In this document: positions 12,601 through 27,600 of the stretch, piece after piece
Position numbering within the stretch: the first letter of the stretch is position 1
How the letters are laid out: every line of letters starts with the position of its first letter
Origin: Pycnopodia helianthoides
Lineage: Eukaryota; Echinodermata; Asteroidea; Forcipulatida; Asteriidae
NCBI GenBank assembly: GCA_032158295.1
Contig: CM063250.1
Location: 8,295,001 to 8,359,000, forward strand
Direction: 5' to 3'
DNA: 64,000 bases
Position numbers and translations under genes: made by a program
Notes under the pieces: model-generated
Told to the model about the DNA's origin: nothing
Database searches by the model: none
What the model saw: only the letters and a program-made list of their open reading frames with translations

Positions 12601-15600
12601 GTCCTTAACCATAATTGCTTCGACCTTTGGATGGGACGTAAAGCCGCAGGTCCCGTGTGTTGTGTAATGCACATAAAAGAACCCAGTTACACTTATCGCT
12701 AAGAGAAGGAGGTTTGCCCTGGTGTTTCTGACAGTGGCTGCTGAATGCACCACAGCACCTTGTAAACCCTTATAAGGTGCTACATCAATTAGTCTCACAA
12801 CTCAACAAAAAATTCAAAAATCCTCTTTAAAGTGTTCCTGTTCATTCTAGCACCTTGAGTACCTGATTGGTAGATACGTGAGCTATATAAGACTATACAT
12901 TATTATTAGTATTAATATTATCGCCGTACTCTTACTCTGTCTGTATCTGTATTTTGACGTACACAGCATTCTACATTTTGGTGGGAGGGGATCGATGGCT
13001 CCCGTTGCCTGACACACTTTCCACCGGCGAATGATTACGGGACTTCAGCAAAAGTCAAAGATGTAAGTCTTCTGGATTGCTTTGTGTGATAAAATGAAAA
13101 GGGTCAAGGTATTTTATTTTTGGAGGTGCTGAGTTGGCAGTGTGAGTTTAAGAGTTGACTGCTGGCCCTCTCCAAGGAAAAACTCTGGAGGGCGCGCTGT
13201 GAATCGCCCGTACTCCTCACGGAAATACCCAATTTACCCTTCCTCCTCAGCCCTGCCCCTTCAACCCGCTAAAGACTTGAGATTTAGTTCTTTTTATCTT
13301 CCTCCCCTAGGTTCTTAAGTCAGTTACTGAGAACAAAGATAAGGGTCGTGTGAATCATTCCATGCTGCTCTTCGGGCATGGAGACGGTGGAGGAGGGCCA
13401 AGGTAAGCTAAACCTCGACCCTATTTCCACCTTTTACCTCCTTGTGATGAATAGTTCAGTTTCAGCAAATGCTATCACTTGTTCTTGCAGTAACGTTCTC
13501 AAGGTGTCCTCTTTCTCCGGCCCCTCACATCCTCCCTGGTCATCCCAGTGCCCCAACTATACCATTCCAGAGAGCCCATGAGTAGGGCTTTCCAAAAGTG
13601 CCACACTTATCCTGATCTCACCGTAAAAAGTGAGAGAGCTATGGTCATTGATGTCTGTTGTTTGTACAGCCCTATGTATAGGTACTAAACACTAACTGAA
13701 CAACAAACAAGCAGTACCTCAGTGGTGGTCCCTTAGTTCTGTGTGGGAAAAAATCTTCAAGCGGCTTCTTTGAGGAGCTAACCAAAGACCTTACACTTTG
13801 TAGCGTTGATGTATTGACTCTCTTACCATTGATCTTGCCTCTTGGCAAGGTCCAGCTAATTGATTCCAACTGCAGCAAGGGCCGATTTCACAAAGAGCCA
13901 AGATTGATCGTAAGTGGGAATCAATCTTTACTGCAAAGCAAAGTGTGATGTCGCGATACAAATCACTATGGTAATACTGACAACTCATCTTAAAAGATGA
14001 ATCTTAGTACTTTGTGAAATGGAGCTCAGGTACTGGTCATATTCCAGTTGCTAGAACTTGAACTACTATACTAAGCTGTATGGTTTTTGAGGCATTGCAT
14101 GGTGAGGTATCGATGTATATTCGGTTTGCGGTAACACCATGTGTATAATTATCTACTTTGCTGTGCAGATTTTGTTCTTTAGAGAACTTGTCTTGCTATT
14201 TGTTCTACTATCGCGGAGTAGATTTTTGGAATTCGGGAGACTTCTCAGTTCTGAAAAGAACTGTCCTGCTTATTAACTGCTATAAGCTCTGTTTTCTCCT
14301 AGTGAAGAAATGCTGACAAGACTGGAAAGAGTCAAGAATGTTGATGGACTTCCAAGGTAAAGAGAGCTCTTGAGGTCCTCGGATGTTGCGACTAAAGAGG
14401 TTTACCCTTTATTGTTCTCAAGATTGGATTATTTTTTTACCTTAGAGACAGCGGGAATGGATACAATATGGCGGCTTCTCCTCAGTTTTGAGATTACTCT
14501 CAACTTTGTTCCCTTGCTGAGTTATAATCAAGACTCGCTCTCGCTATGTACGAATAAGTAGGAATTTTGAAACATTGCATGGTGGGAACACCTTCTAGTG
14601 ATGTTTGCGGAGACACCATGTACATAAAACTCTCTGTGTGAGTTGGGCTGGTTCTGAAAAGAACCGGTGGTTGAACAACTTGACGTTTCGATCAGTATGC
14701 TCTGATCGTCTTCAGGAGGAGGAGTGTGTACAAATGGAACAATGCCGTGAAGACATCCAGCATTTATACGAATCACAGTTGAAAAATTATTTCGCTGCAG
14801 TATTAGGCTGTATATCCATCCAAGTGTGGGCAAGCGTTGCCTACCAAGTGTGGGCAAGCATTGCCTACCAAGTGTGGGCAAGCATTGCCTACCAAGTGTG
14901 GGCAAGCATTGCCTACCAAGTGTGGGCAAGCATTGCCTACCAAGTGTGGGCAAGCATTGCCTACCAAGTGTGGGCAAGCATTGCCTACCAAGTGTGGGCA
15001 AGCATTGCCTACCAAGTGTGGGCAAGCATTGCCTACCAAGTGTGGGCAAGCATTGCCTACCAAGTGTGGGCAAGCATTGCCTACCAAGTGTGGACCCAAG
15101 AACAAAAGAGGTCCACACAATGTAGGGACTTGAAACACGATGCGGACGTACACACGTCCACACGGTGTTTTCACCAATGTTGAAGAATGTGTTTTTTCGT
15201 AAGGGCACAGAATAACAGAATGTCCACAGATTGTATGTAACCCAGAGCTGTGTGGCTTTCTGTGCGTTACCTCCTGTGTTTGTGGTTGCACAGATTCTGT
15301 TTTATTGGTTTCTTTCTTTCTGTTCTTTTCTGTTTTGCTATAGACTCTGGAAGTACCACGCATTTTCAAAGTTTGGCTCTTGTTAAAAAGCACAATAGTT
15401 GTGCTTTTTGGGGGGTTTCCTTCACACATTAAAGCAAGTACCTGGGAACCCAAGATTCACATTTTTCAAATTTTTGCAAATTTTGCACCGTCTCTTTTTT
15501 TTGTTGACCATCCTCCAAGTTACCCACTTTTTTTCATACTCTGAGCACTTTTCTTGAATCCATTTTCAAGGGTCAAGCAATCCACACCACACGATTTCTT

Positions 15601-18600
15601 TGAGTCTGTAGAGCGTGATGGAACAGCCAACCTGTGCACATGGATCGGAGAGTTGTACCTTGAGCTCCATCAAGGGACATTCACAACCCAAGCAAAGGTG
15701 AGAAATAGCTCCCCATATTGTAGTCACTGATTAAGCCCAAATTTTCACGGGTTTGTTATTTCATGTACAGGTTGATCACAAAACATGAACACTGTCTGCG
15801 ACTAATTTGTCAGCTTTACCAAATTCTGTATAGTATACCTTCAAGAAGAAGATTTGATTTCATAACTATGGTTTGACTTGTTCTCATTTTTGCTAAGAAC
15901 AGCGGCGTAGCCAAGGGGGGGCCTGGGGGCACATTCCCCCACAAATTTCCAGTGCCCCCCAGAGGCCAACCCCCCCCCCCCCCCCCCCCGCCCACGAAAA
16001 AATCGCCATAGTGCTCACAAAAATAAAAAGAACAAGAAAAGGGTAAACAAAAAAAGGAAAATGTGTGTTTTTTATAATCTAATGTAGTGAACGATTGCGA
16101 TCGGGTTCACTACCGCGGCCACAAAATGCCAAGAGTATGGTGGCCCCCTGCAGCGTCCCCCTTCCAAAAAAAAAGCATGACACCCACCACTGACAAACCC
16201 ATTCCCCCTTGGTTCCCCCACCTGAAAGCAATGCCCCCCCCCCCTGGTGGTCCCCCCCCCCCACCAAAAAAGTCTTGGCAACGCCGCTGGCTAAGCACGA
16301 GACTTGTACAGTTTGTTTCGACACGGCCTTGGTGCATTGAGGTGAGGTATAATATGTTTGTTTTTTTCCCGTTGCACAGATCAAGAAGTGCAACCGCAGG
16401 ATGGAGTTTCTTCTCCGGAATGTAGAGCTGGCTCAGTCAATCCTCCTGGCTAGATCTGGCCAGAGAGGGCACTACCCGAGCAGCCAGCTGCAGGGACTTT
16501 GGGAAGGTCTGCTATTGAACCAGTTCCACGACGTCTTACCTGGATCATGTATCAAACAGGTATGTTGGCCATGAAAAGAATCATTTATCTTTTCTTTATT
16601 TTTTATTAAAAGAAGGTGATTTGATGAATAGAAATTGCTTCTTCTTATTTGCACAGGTGCTGGGTAAAGGGCTAGGTAAAGATTTTTTAAATAGTATTAG
16701 TGTCTTGGTTGTTATTGGGTATTGGAACACTCAATCTTGTATACTATAACAACCAAATTTGTGGTTTTCAATGCTTTTTTTTCTTCTTTTTTTTCTTTTC
16801 TTTCATACTTGTTGTCTTTGTTTAGTTTTTACAAATCTGACACAAATTTCTCTTGGAGTAGAAGAAGCCACCATTACAGTTCCGAATTCTTCTTTATCCA
16901 AATTTGCCAAAGTGAAGGATTCAGAAGACTTCGGCCTGGTAGACCCAAGTATCAACACTGGGTTCGGCATTCCAATCTTTTCTTAGTCCAAACAATTTGA
17001 TGTGGAGTGACATTGGAGATGAGTATATGGGAGGATTGAGGGCGCGTGCTAGCAAAAGTGCAAAGTTTAAATAAAATGGCTAATAAAAATAGATCATATT
17101 GAATGCAGGTCTGTATTTCTTCCTCCAGTTTGAGGTGATGTTGAAGGTTTGTAAATTCTCCAAACTCTACACGCTAGGGTAAGGGTTAGGGTAAGGGTCA
17201 GGGTCAGGGTTAGGGTTAGGGTTTGGATCAGGATAAGGGTTAGGGTCAGGGTTAGGGTTATGATCAGGGTCCGGGTAAGGATCGAGCTCAGTAAAAAGCC
17301 ATAGTTTGAGATATACTGATAATTTTGTGAGTTTGAGTTTGTGGTCCGAAATCAAAAAAAAAAGCGTCCATGCCGGCATGGTCAAATTTTTTCAAAATTT
17401 GGGTCAAATAATTTTCTGTTATTTTATGGTTTCAAATGTTTCAGTACGGACTATTGATGACATTTTGTTGGTGGGAACTCCGTAATTTAGCCTTAGTTAG
17501 AGATATACTGATAATTTTGTGAGTTTGAAATTTTGGTCCGAAATCAAAAAAGACGACCCATGCCGGCATGGTCCAATTTTTTCAAAATTTGGGTCAAAGA
17601 ATTTTTTGTTAATTTTTTGGTTTTAAATGATACAGTACGGACTGCTGATGACATTTTCTTGGTGCGAGCTTCGTAAATTAGCCATAGTTTGAGATATACT
17701 GATAATTTTGTGAGTTTGAAATTTTGGTCCGAAATCCAAAAAATCGACCCATGCCGGCATGGTCCAATTTTTTCTAAATTTGGGTCAAAATATTTTTTGT
17801 TATTTTTTGGTTTTAAATGATACAGTACGGACTGCTGATGACATTTTATTGCTTTGAGCTTCGTAAATTAGCCATAGTTTGAGATATACTGATAATTTTG
17901 TGAGTTTGAAATTTTGTTCCGAAATCCCAAAAATCGACCCATGCCGGCATGGTCAAATTTTTACAAAATTTGGGTCAAAATATTTTTTGTTATTTTATGG
18001 TTTCAAATGATACAGTACAGACTGCTGATGACATTTTATTGGTGCGAGCGTCGTAAATTGGCCATAGTTTAAGATATACTGATAATTTTGTGAGTTGAAA
18101 TTTTGGTCCGAAATCCAAAAAATCGACCCATGCCGGCATGGTCAAATTTTTTCAAAATTTGGGTCAAAATATTTTTTGTAATTTTTTGGTTTTAAATGAT
18201 ACAGTACGGACTGCTGATGACATTTTATTGGTGCGAGCGTCGTAAATTAGCCATAGTTTGAGATATACTGATAATTTTGTGAGTTTGAAGTTTTGGTCCG
18301 AAATCCAAAAAATCGACCCATGCCGGCATGGTCAAATTTTTTCTAAATTTGGGTCAAAATATTTGTTGTTATTTTTTGAATTTAAATGATACAGTACGGA
18401 CTGCTAATGACATTTTATTGGTGCGAGCGTCGTAAATTAGCCATAGTTTGAGATATACTGATAATATTGTGAGTTTGAAATTTTGATCCGAAATCCAAAA
18501 AATCGACCCATTGCCGGCATGGTCCAATTTTTTCAAAATTTGGGTCAAAATATTTTTTCTTATTTTATGGTTTCAAATGATACAGTACAGACTGCTGATG

Positions 18601-21600
18601 ACATTTTATTGGTGCGAGCTTTGTAAATTAGCCATAGTTTGAGATATACTGATAATTTTGTGAGTTTGAAATTTTGGTCCGAAATCCCAAAAATCGACCC
18701 ATGCCGGCATGGTCAAATTTTTTCAAAATTTGGGTCAAAATATTTTTTGTTATTTTATGGTTTCAAATGATACAGTACAGACTGCTGATGACATTTTATT
18801 GGTGCGAGCGTCGTAAATTGGCCATAGTTTAAAATATACTGATAATTTTGTGAGTTGAAATTTTGGTTCGAAATCCAAAAAATCGACCCATGCCGGCATG
18901 GTCCAATTTTTTCAAAATTTGGGTCGAAATATTTGTTGTTATTTTTTGGTTTTCAATGATACAGTACTGACTGCTGATGACATTTTATTGGTGCGAGCTT
19001 CGTAAATTAGCCATAGTTTGAGATATACTGATAATTTTGTGAGTTTGAAATTTTGGTCCGAAATCCAAAAAATCGACCCATGCCGGCATGGTCCAATTTT
19101 TTCAAAATTTGGGTCAAAATATTTGTTGTTATTTTTTGGTTTTAAATGATACAGTACGGACTGCTAATGACATTTTATTGGTGCGAGCGTCGTGAATTAG
19201 CCATAGTTTGAGATATACTGATAATTTTGTGAGTTTGAAATTTTGGTCCGAAATCCAAAAATCGACCCATGCCGGCATGGTCCAATTTTTTCAAAATTTG
19301 GGTCAAATATTTTTTGTTATTTTTGGTTTAAATGATACAGTACGGACTGCTGATGACATTTTATTGGTGCGAGCGTTCGTAAATTAGCCATAGTTTGAGA
19401 TATACTGATAATTTTGTGAGTTTGAATTTTGGTCCGAAATCCAAAAAATCGACCCATGCCGGCATGGTCCAATTTTTTCAAAATTTGGGTCAAAATATTT
19501 TTGTTTATTTTATGGTTTCAAATGATACAGTACGGACTGCTGATGACATTTTATTGGTGCGAGCTCGTAAATTAGCCATAGTTTGAGATATACTGATAAT
19601 TTTGTGAGTTTGTAAATTTTGGTCCGAAATCCAAAAAATCGACCCATGCCGGCATGGTCAAATTTTTTCAAAATTTGGGTCAAAATATTTTTGTTATTTT
19701 ATGGTTTAAATGATACAGTACGGACTGCTGATGACATTTTATTGGTGCGAGCGTCGTAAATTAGCCATAGTTTGAGATATACTGATAATTTTGTGAGTTT
19801 GAAATTTTGGTCCGAAATCCAAAAAATCGACCCATGCCGGCATGGTCAAATTTTTTCAAAATTTGGGTCAAAATATTTTTTGTTATTTTATGGTTTTAAA
19901 TGATACAGTACGGACTGCTGATGACATTTTATTGGTGCGAGCGTTTGTAAATTAGCCATAGTTTGAGATATACTGATAATTTTGTGAGTTTGTAATTTTG
20001 GTCCGAAATCAAAAAATCGACCCATGCCGGCATGGTCAATTTTTTCAAAATTTGGGTCAAAATATTTTTTGTTATTTTATGGTTTTCAAATGATACATTT
20101 CGATGCTGATGACATTTTATTGGTGCGAGCGTCGTAAATTAGCCATAGTTTGAGATTACTGATAATTTTGTGAGTTTGAAATTTTGGTTCGAAATCCAAA
20201 AAATCGACCCATGCCGGCATGGTCAATTTTTTCAAAATTTGGGTGTCAAAATATTTTTGTTATTTTTTGGTTTGAAATGATACAGTACGGACTGCTGATG
20301 ACATTTTATTGGTGCGAGCTGTCGTTAAATTAGCCATAGTTTGAGATATACTGATAATTTTGTGAGTTTTGTAATTTTGGTCCGAAATCCAAAAAAATCG
20401 ACCCATGCCGGCATGGTCAAATTTTTTCAAAATTTGGGTCAAAATATTTTTGTTATTTATGGTTTCAAATGATACAGTACGGACTGCTGATGACATTTTA
20501 TTGGTGCGAGCTCGTAAATTAGCCATAGTTTGAGATATACTGATAATTTTGTGAGTTTGTAATTTTGGTCCGAAATCAAAAAATCGACCCATGCCGGCAT
20601 GGTCCAATTTTTTCAAAATTTGGGTCAAAATATTTTTTGTTATTTTATGGTTTAAATGATACAGTACGGACTGCTGATGACATTTTATTGGTGCGAGCTT
20701 CGTAAATTAGCCATAGTTTGAGATATACTGATAATTTTGTGAGTTTGTAATTTTGGTCCGAAAATCCAAAAAATCGACCCATGCCGGCATGGTCAAATTT
20801 TTTCAAAATTTGGGTCAAAATATTTTTTGTTATTTTTGGTTTTAAATGATACAGTACGGACTGCTGATGACATTTTATTGGTGCGAGCTTCGTAAATTAG
20901 CCATAGTTTGAGATATACTGATAATTTTGTGAGTTTGAAATTTTGGTCCGAAATTAAAAAATCGACCCATGCCGGCATGGTCCATTTTTTCAAAATTTGG
21001 GTCAAAATATTTTTTGTTATTTTTTGGTTTTAAATGATACAGTACGGACTGCTGATGACATTTTATTGGTGCGAGCTTCTAAATTAGCCATAGTTTGAGA
21101 TATACTGATAATTTTGTGAGTTTGTAAATTTTGGTCCGAAATCCAAAAAAATCGACCCATGCCGGCATGGTCCAAATTTTTTCAAAATTTGGGTCAAAAT
21201 ATTTTTTGTTATTTTATGGTTTCAAATGATACAGTACGGACTGCTGATGACATTTTATTGGTGCGAGCGTCGTAAATTAGCCATAGTTTGAGATATACTG
21301 ATAATTTTGTGAGTTTGAAATTTTGGTCCGAAATTTAAAAAATCGACCCATGCCGGCATGGTCCATTTTTTCAAAATTTGTTCAAAATATTTTTTGTTTT
21401 TTATGGTTTAAATGATACAGACGGACTGCTGATGACATTTTATTGGTGCGAGCTTCGTAATTAGCCATAGTTGAGATATACTGATAATTTTGTGAGTTTG
21501 TAATTTTGGTCCGAAATCCAAAAAAATCGACCCATGCCGGCATGGTCAAATTTTTTCAAATTTGGTCAAATATTTTTTTTATTTTTGGTTTAAATGATAC

Positions 21601-24600
21601 AGTACGACTGCTGATGACATTTTTTGGTGCAGTGTCGTAATTAGCCATAGTTTGAGATATACTGATAATTTTGTGAATTTGAAATTTTGGTCCGAAATTT
21701 AAAAAATCGACCCATGCCGGCATGGTCCAATTTTTTCAAAATTTTGTCAAAATATTTTTGTTATTTTATGGTTTCAAATGATACAGTACGGACTGCTGAT
21801 GACATTTTATTGGTGCGAGCTTCGTAAATTAGCCATAGTTTGAGATATACTGATAATTTTGTGGTTTGTAATTTTGGTCCGAAATCCAAAAAATCGACCC
21901 ATGCCGGCATGGTCCAATTTTTTCAAATTTGGGTCAAAATATTTTTGTTTTTTTGGTTTTAAATGATACAGACGGACTGCTGATGACATTTTTTGTGCGA
22001 GCTCGTAAATTAGCCATAGTTTGAGATATACTGATAATTTTGTGAGTTTGTAATTTGGTCCGAAATTTAAAAATCGACCCATGCCGGCATGGTCCAATTT
22101 TTTCAAAATTTGGGTCAAAATATTTTTTGTTATTTTATGGTTTTCAAATGATACAGTACGGACTGCTGATGACATTTTATTGGTGCGAGCGTCGTAAATT
22201 AGCCATAGTTTGAGATATACTGATAATTTTGTGGTTTGAATTTTGGTCCGAAATCCAAAAAATCGACCCATGCCGGCATGGTCAAATTTTTTCAAATTTG
22301 GGTCAAAATATTTTTTTTATTTTTTGGTTTAAATGATACAGAACGGACTGCTGATGACATTTTTTGGTGCGGCTTCGTAAATTAGCCATAGTTTGAGATA
22401 TACTGATAATTTTGTGAATTTGAAATTTTGGTCCGAAATCAAAAAATCACCCATGCCGCATGGTCAATTTTTCAAAATTTGGGTCAAAATATTTTTTGTA
22501 TTTTATGGTTTCAAATGATACAGTACGGACTGCTGATGACATTTTATGGTGCGAGCCGTAAATTAGCCATAGTTTGAGATATACTGATAATTTTGTGAGT
22601 TTGTAATTTGGTCCGAAATAAAAAAATCGACCATGCGGCATGGTCCAATTTTTCAAAATTTGGGTCAAAAAAATGATACAGAAGGACTGCTGATGACATT
22701 TTTTGGTGCGAGCTTCGTAAATTAGCCATAGTTTGAGATAACTGATAATTTTGTGAGTTTGAATTTTTGGTCCGAAATAAAATCGACCCATGCCGGCATG
22801 GTCAATTTTTTCAAAATTTGGGTCAAAATATTTTTGTTATTTTTGGTTTAAATGATACAGTACGGACTGCTGATGACATTTTTTGGTGCGGCTTCGTAAA
22901 TTAGCCATAGTTTGAGATATACTGATAATTTGTGATTTGAAATTTTGGTCCGAAATCCAAAAAATCGACCCATGCCGGCATGGTCCAATTTTTTCAAAAT
23001 TTGGGTCAAAATATTTTTTGTTATTTTTTGGTTTAAATGATACAGTACGGACTGCTGATGACATTTTTTGGTGCGAGCTCGTAAATTAGCCATAGTTTGA
23101 GATATACTGATAATTTTGTGAGTTTGAAATTTTGGTCCGAAATCCAAAAATCGGACCCATGCCGGCATGGTCAAATTTTTTCAAAATTTGGTCAAATATT
23201 TTTGTTTTTTATGTTTAAATGATACATACGGACTGCTGATGACATTTTATTGGTGCGAGCTTCGTAAATTAGCCATAGTTTGAGATATACTGATAATTTT
23301 GTGAGTTTGAATTTTGGTCCGAAATTTAAAAAATCGACCCATGCCGGCATGGTCCAATTTTTTCAAAATTTGTCAAAATATTTTTTGTTATTTTTGGTTT
23401 TAAATGATACAGTACGACTGCTGATGACATTTTATTGGTGCGAGCGTCGTAAATTAGCCATAGTTTGAGATATACTGATAATTTTGTGAGTTTTTAATTT
23501 TGGTCCGAAATCAAAAAAATCGACCCATGCCGGCATGGTCCAATTTTTTCAAAATTTGGGTCAAAATATTTTTTGTTATTTTATGGTTTCAAATGATACA
23601 GACGGACTGCTGATGACATTTTATTGGTGCGAGCGTCGTAAATTAGCCATAGTTTGAGATATACTGATAATTTTGTGAGTTTGAAATTTTGGTCCGAAAT
23701 CCAAAAAATCGACCCATGCCGGCATGGTCCAATTTTTTCAAAATTTTGGTCAAAATATTTTTTGTTATTTTTTGGTTTTAAATGATACAGTACGGACTGC
23801 TGATGACATTTTATTGGTGCGAGCTTCGTAAATTAGCCATAGTTTGAGATATACTGATAATTTTGTGAGTTTGTAATTTTGGTCCGAAATCCAAAAAATC
23901 GACCCATGCCGGCATGGTCCAATTTTTTCAAAATTTGGGTCAAAATATTTTTTTTATTTTTTGGTTTTCAAATGATACAGTACGGACTGCTGATGACATT
24001 TTATTGGTGCGAGCGTCGTAAATTAGCCATAGTTTGAGATATACTGATAATTTTGTGAGTTTGAATTTTGGTCCGAAATCAAAAAATCGACCCATGCCGG
24101 CATGGTCCAATTTTTTCAAATTTGGGTTCAAAATATTTTTTGTTTATTTTATGGTTTCAAATGATACAGTACGGACTGCTGATGACATTTTATTGGTGCG
24201 AGCTTCTAAAATTAGCCATAGTTTGAGATATACTGATAATTTTGTGAGTTTGTAATTTTGGTCCGAAATCCAAAAAAATCGACCCATGCCGGCATGGTCA
24301 AATTTTTTCAAAATTTGGGTCAAAATATTTTTTGTTATTTTATGGTTTCAAATGATACAGTACGGACTGCTGATGACATTTTATTGGTGCGAGCGTCGTA
24401 AATTAGCCATAGTTTGAGATATACTGATAATTTTGTGAGTTTGAAATTTTGGTCCGAAATTAAAAAAATCGACCCATGCCGGCATGGTCCAATTTTTTCA
24501 AAATTTGGGTTCAAAATATTTTTGTTATTTTATGGTTTCAAATGATACAGTACGGACTGCTGATGACATTTTATTGGTGCGAGCTTCGTAAATTAGCCAT

Positions 24601-27600
24601 AGTTTGAGATATACTGATAATTTTGTGGTTTGTAATTTTGGTCCGAAATCCAAAAATCGACCCATGCCGGCATGGTCCAATTTTTTCAAAATTTGGGTCA
24701 AAATAGTTTTTTGTTATTTTATGGTTTTCAAATGATACAGTACGGAGCTATGACATTTTTATTGGTGCGAGCGGTCGTAAATTAGCCATAGTTTGAGATA
24801 TACTGATAATTTTGTGATTTGAAATTTTTGGTCCGAAATCCAAAAAATCGACCATGCCGGCATTGGTCAATTTTTTTCAAAATTTTGGGTCAAAATATTT
24901 TGTTATTTTTGGTTTCAAATGATACAGTACGGACTGCTATGACATTTTATTGGTGCGAGCTCGTAAATTAGCCATAGTTTGAGATATATGATAATTTTGT
25001 GAGTTTGATAATTTTGGTCCGAAATCAAAAAATCGACCCATGCCGGCATGGTCCAATTTTTTCAAAATTTGGGTCAAAATATTTTTTTTATTTTTTGGTT
25101 TAAATGATACAGTACGGACTGCTGAATGACATTTTTTGGTGCGAGTCTGTAAATTAGCCATAGTTTGAGATATACTGATAATTTTGTGAGTTTTAAATTT
25201 GGTCCGAAATCCAAAAATTGACCCATGCCGGCATGGTCCAATTTTTTCAAAATTTGGGTCAAAATATTTTTGTTATTTTATGGTTTAAATGATACAGTAC
25301 GGATGCTGATGACAATTTTCTTGGTGCGAGCTTCGTAAATTAGCCATAGTTTGAGATATACTGATAATTTTGTGAGTTTTGAAATTTTGGTCCGAAATTC
25401 AAAAAATCGACCCATGCCGGCATGGTCCAATTTTTTCAAAATTTGGTCAAAATATTTTTTTTATTTTTGGTTTAAAGATATGTACGGACTGCTGATGACA
25501 TTTTTTGGTGCAGCTTCGTAAATTAGCCATAGTTTGAGATATACTGATAATTTTGTGAGTTTGTAAATTTTGGTCCGAAATCCAAAAAATGACCCATGCC
25601 GGCATGGTCCAATTTTTCAAAATTTGGTCAAATATTTTTTGTTATTTTTTTGTTTCAAGATACAGTACGGACTGCTGATGACATTTTATGGTGTCGAGCT
25701 TCGTAAATTAGCCATTTTGAGATATACTGATAATTTTGTGAGTTTTAAATTTGGTCGAAATCTAAAAATCGACCCATGCCGGCATGGTCCAATTTTTTCA
25801 AAATTGGGTCAAAATATTTTTTGTTATTTTTGGTTTAAATGATACAGTACGGACTGCTGATGACATTTTTTGGTGCAGCTCGTAAATTAGCCATAGTTTG
25901 AGATATACTGATAATTTGTGGTTTGTAAATTTTGGTCCGAAATCCAAAAATCGACCCATGCCGGCATGGTCAATTTTTTTCAAAATTTGGGTCAAAATAT
26001 TTTTTGTTATTTTTTGGTTTCAAATGATACAGTACGACTGCTGATGACATTTTTTGGTGCAGCGTCGTAAATTACCATAGTTTGAGATATACTGATAATT
26101 TTGTGAGTTTTAAATTTTGGTCCGAAATCCAAAAATCGACCCATGCCGGCATGGTCCAATTTTTTCAAAATTTGGTCAAAATATTTTTATTTTTTGGTTT
26201 CAAATGATACAGTACGGACTGCTGATGACATTTTTTGGTGCGAGCTTCGTAAATTAGCCATAGTTTGAGATATACTGATAATTTTGTGAGTTTGAATTTT
26301 GGTCGAAATCCAAAAAATCGACCCATGCCGCATGGTCAATTTTTTCAAAATTTGGGTCAAAATATTTTTGTTATTTTTGTTTCAAATGATACAGTACGGA
26401 CTGCTGATGACATTTTTTGGTGCGAGCTCGTAAATTAGCCATAGTTTGAGATATACTGATAATTTTGTGGTTTGTAATTTTGGTCCGAAATCCAAAAAAT
26501 CGACCCATGCCGGCATGTCAAATTTTTTCAAAATTTGGGTCAAAATATTTTTGTTATTTTTTGTTTTAAATGATACAGTAGGAGCTGATGACATTTTCTT
26601 GGTGCGAGCTCGTAAATTAGCCATAGTTGAGATATACTGATAATTTTGTGAGTTTGAATTTTGGTCCAAATCAAAATCGACCATGCCGCATGGTCCAATT
26701 TTTTCAAAATTTGGGTCAAAATATTTTTGTATTTTTGGTTTCAAATGATACAGTACGGACTGCTGAGACATTTTTTGGTGCAGCTCGTAATTAGCATAGT
26801 TTGAGATATACTGATAATTTGTGAGTTTGAAATTTTGGTCCGAAATCCAAAAAATCGACCCATGCCGGCATGGTCCAATTTTTTCAAATTTGGGTCAAAA
26901 TATTTTTGTTATTTTGGTTTAAATGATACAGTACGGACTGCTGATGACATTTTATTGGTGCGAGCTGTAAATTAGCCATAGTTTGAGATATACTGATAAT
27001 TTTGTGAGTTTGAATTTTGGTCCGAAATCCAAAAAATCGACCCATGCCGGCATGGTCAATTTTTTCAAAATTTGGGTCAAAATATTTTTTTATTTTTTGT
27101 TTAAATGATACAGACGGACTGCTGATGACATTTTTGGTGCGAGCTTCTAAATTAGCCATAGTTTGAGATATACTGATAATTTTGTGAGTTTGAAATTTTG
27201 GTCCGAAATCAAAAAATCGACCCATGCCGGCATGGTCCAATTTTTTCAAAATTTGGGTCAAAATATTTTTGTTTTTTTATGGTTTAAATGATACAGTACG
27301 GACTGCTGATGACATTTTTTGGTGCAGCTTCGTAAATTAGCCATAGTTTGAGATATACTGATAATTTTGTGGTTTTGAATTTTGGTCCGAAATCCAAAAA
27401 ATCGACCCATGCCGGCATGGTCCAATTTTCAAAATTTGGGTCAAATATTTTTTGTTATTTTTGGTTTCAAATGATACAGTACGGACTGCTGATGACATTT
27501 TTTGGTGCAGCGTCGTAAATTAGCCATAGTTTGAGATATACTGATAATTTTGTGAGTTTGAAATTTTGGTCGAATCAAAAAATCGACCCATGCCGGCATG

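Noticed and set aside
14528..15453. Long overlapping frames on both strands with PTLGRQCL or VWASIAYQ repeats
   Set aside because: They are produced by the 24-bp minisatellite, whose period is a multiple of three. They lie inside intron 12 and lack non-repetitive homology.
17175..17283. A true chromosome end or telomere
   Set aside because: The units are degenerate, the tract is about 110 bp, and the MAN2C1 exons continue on both sides.
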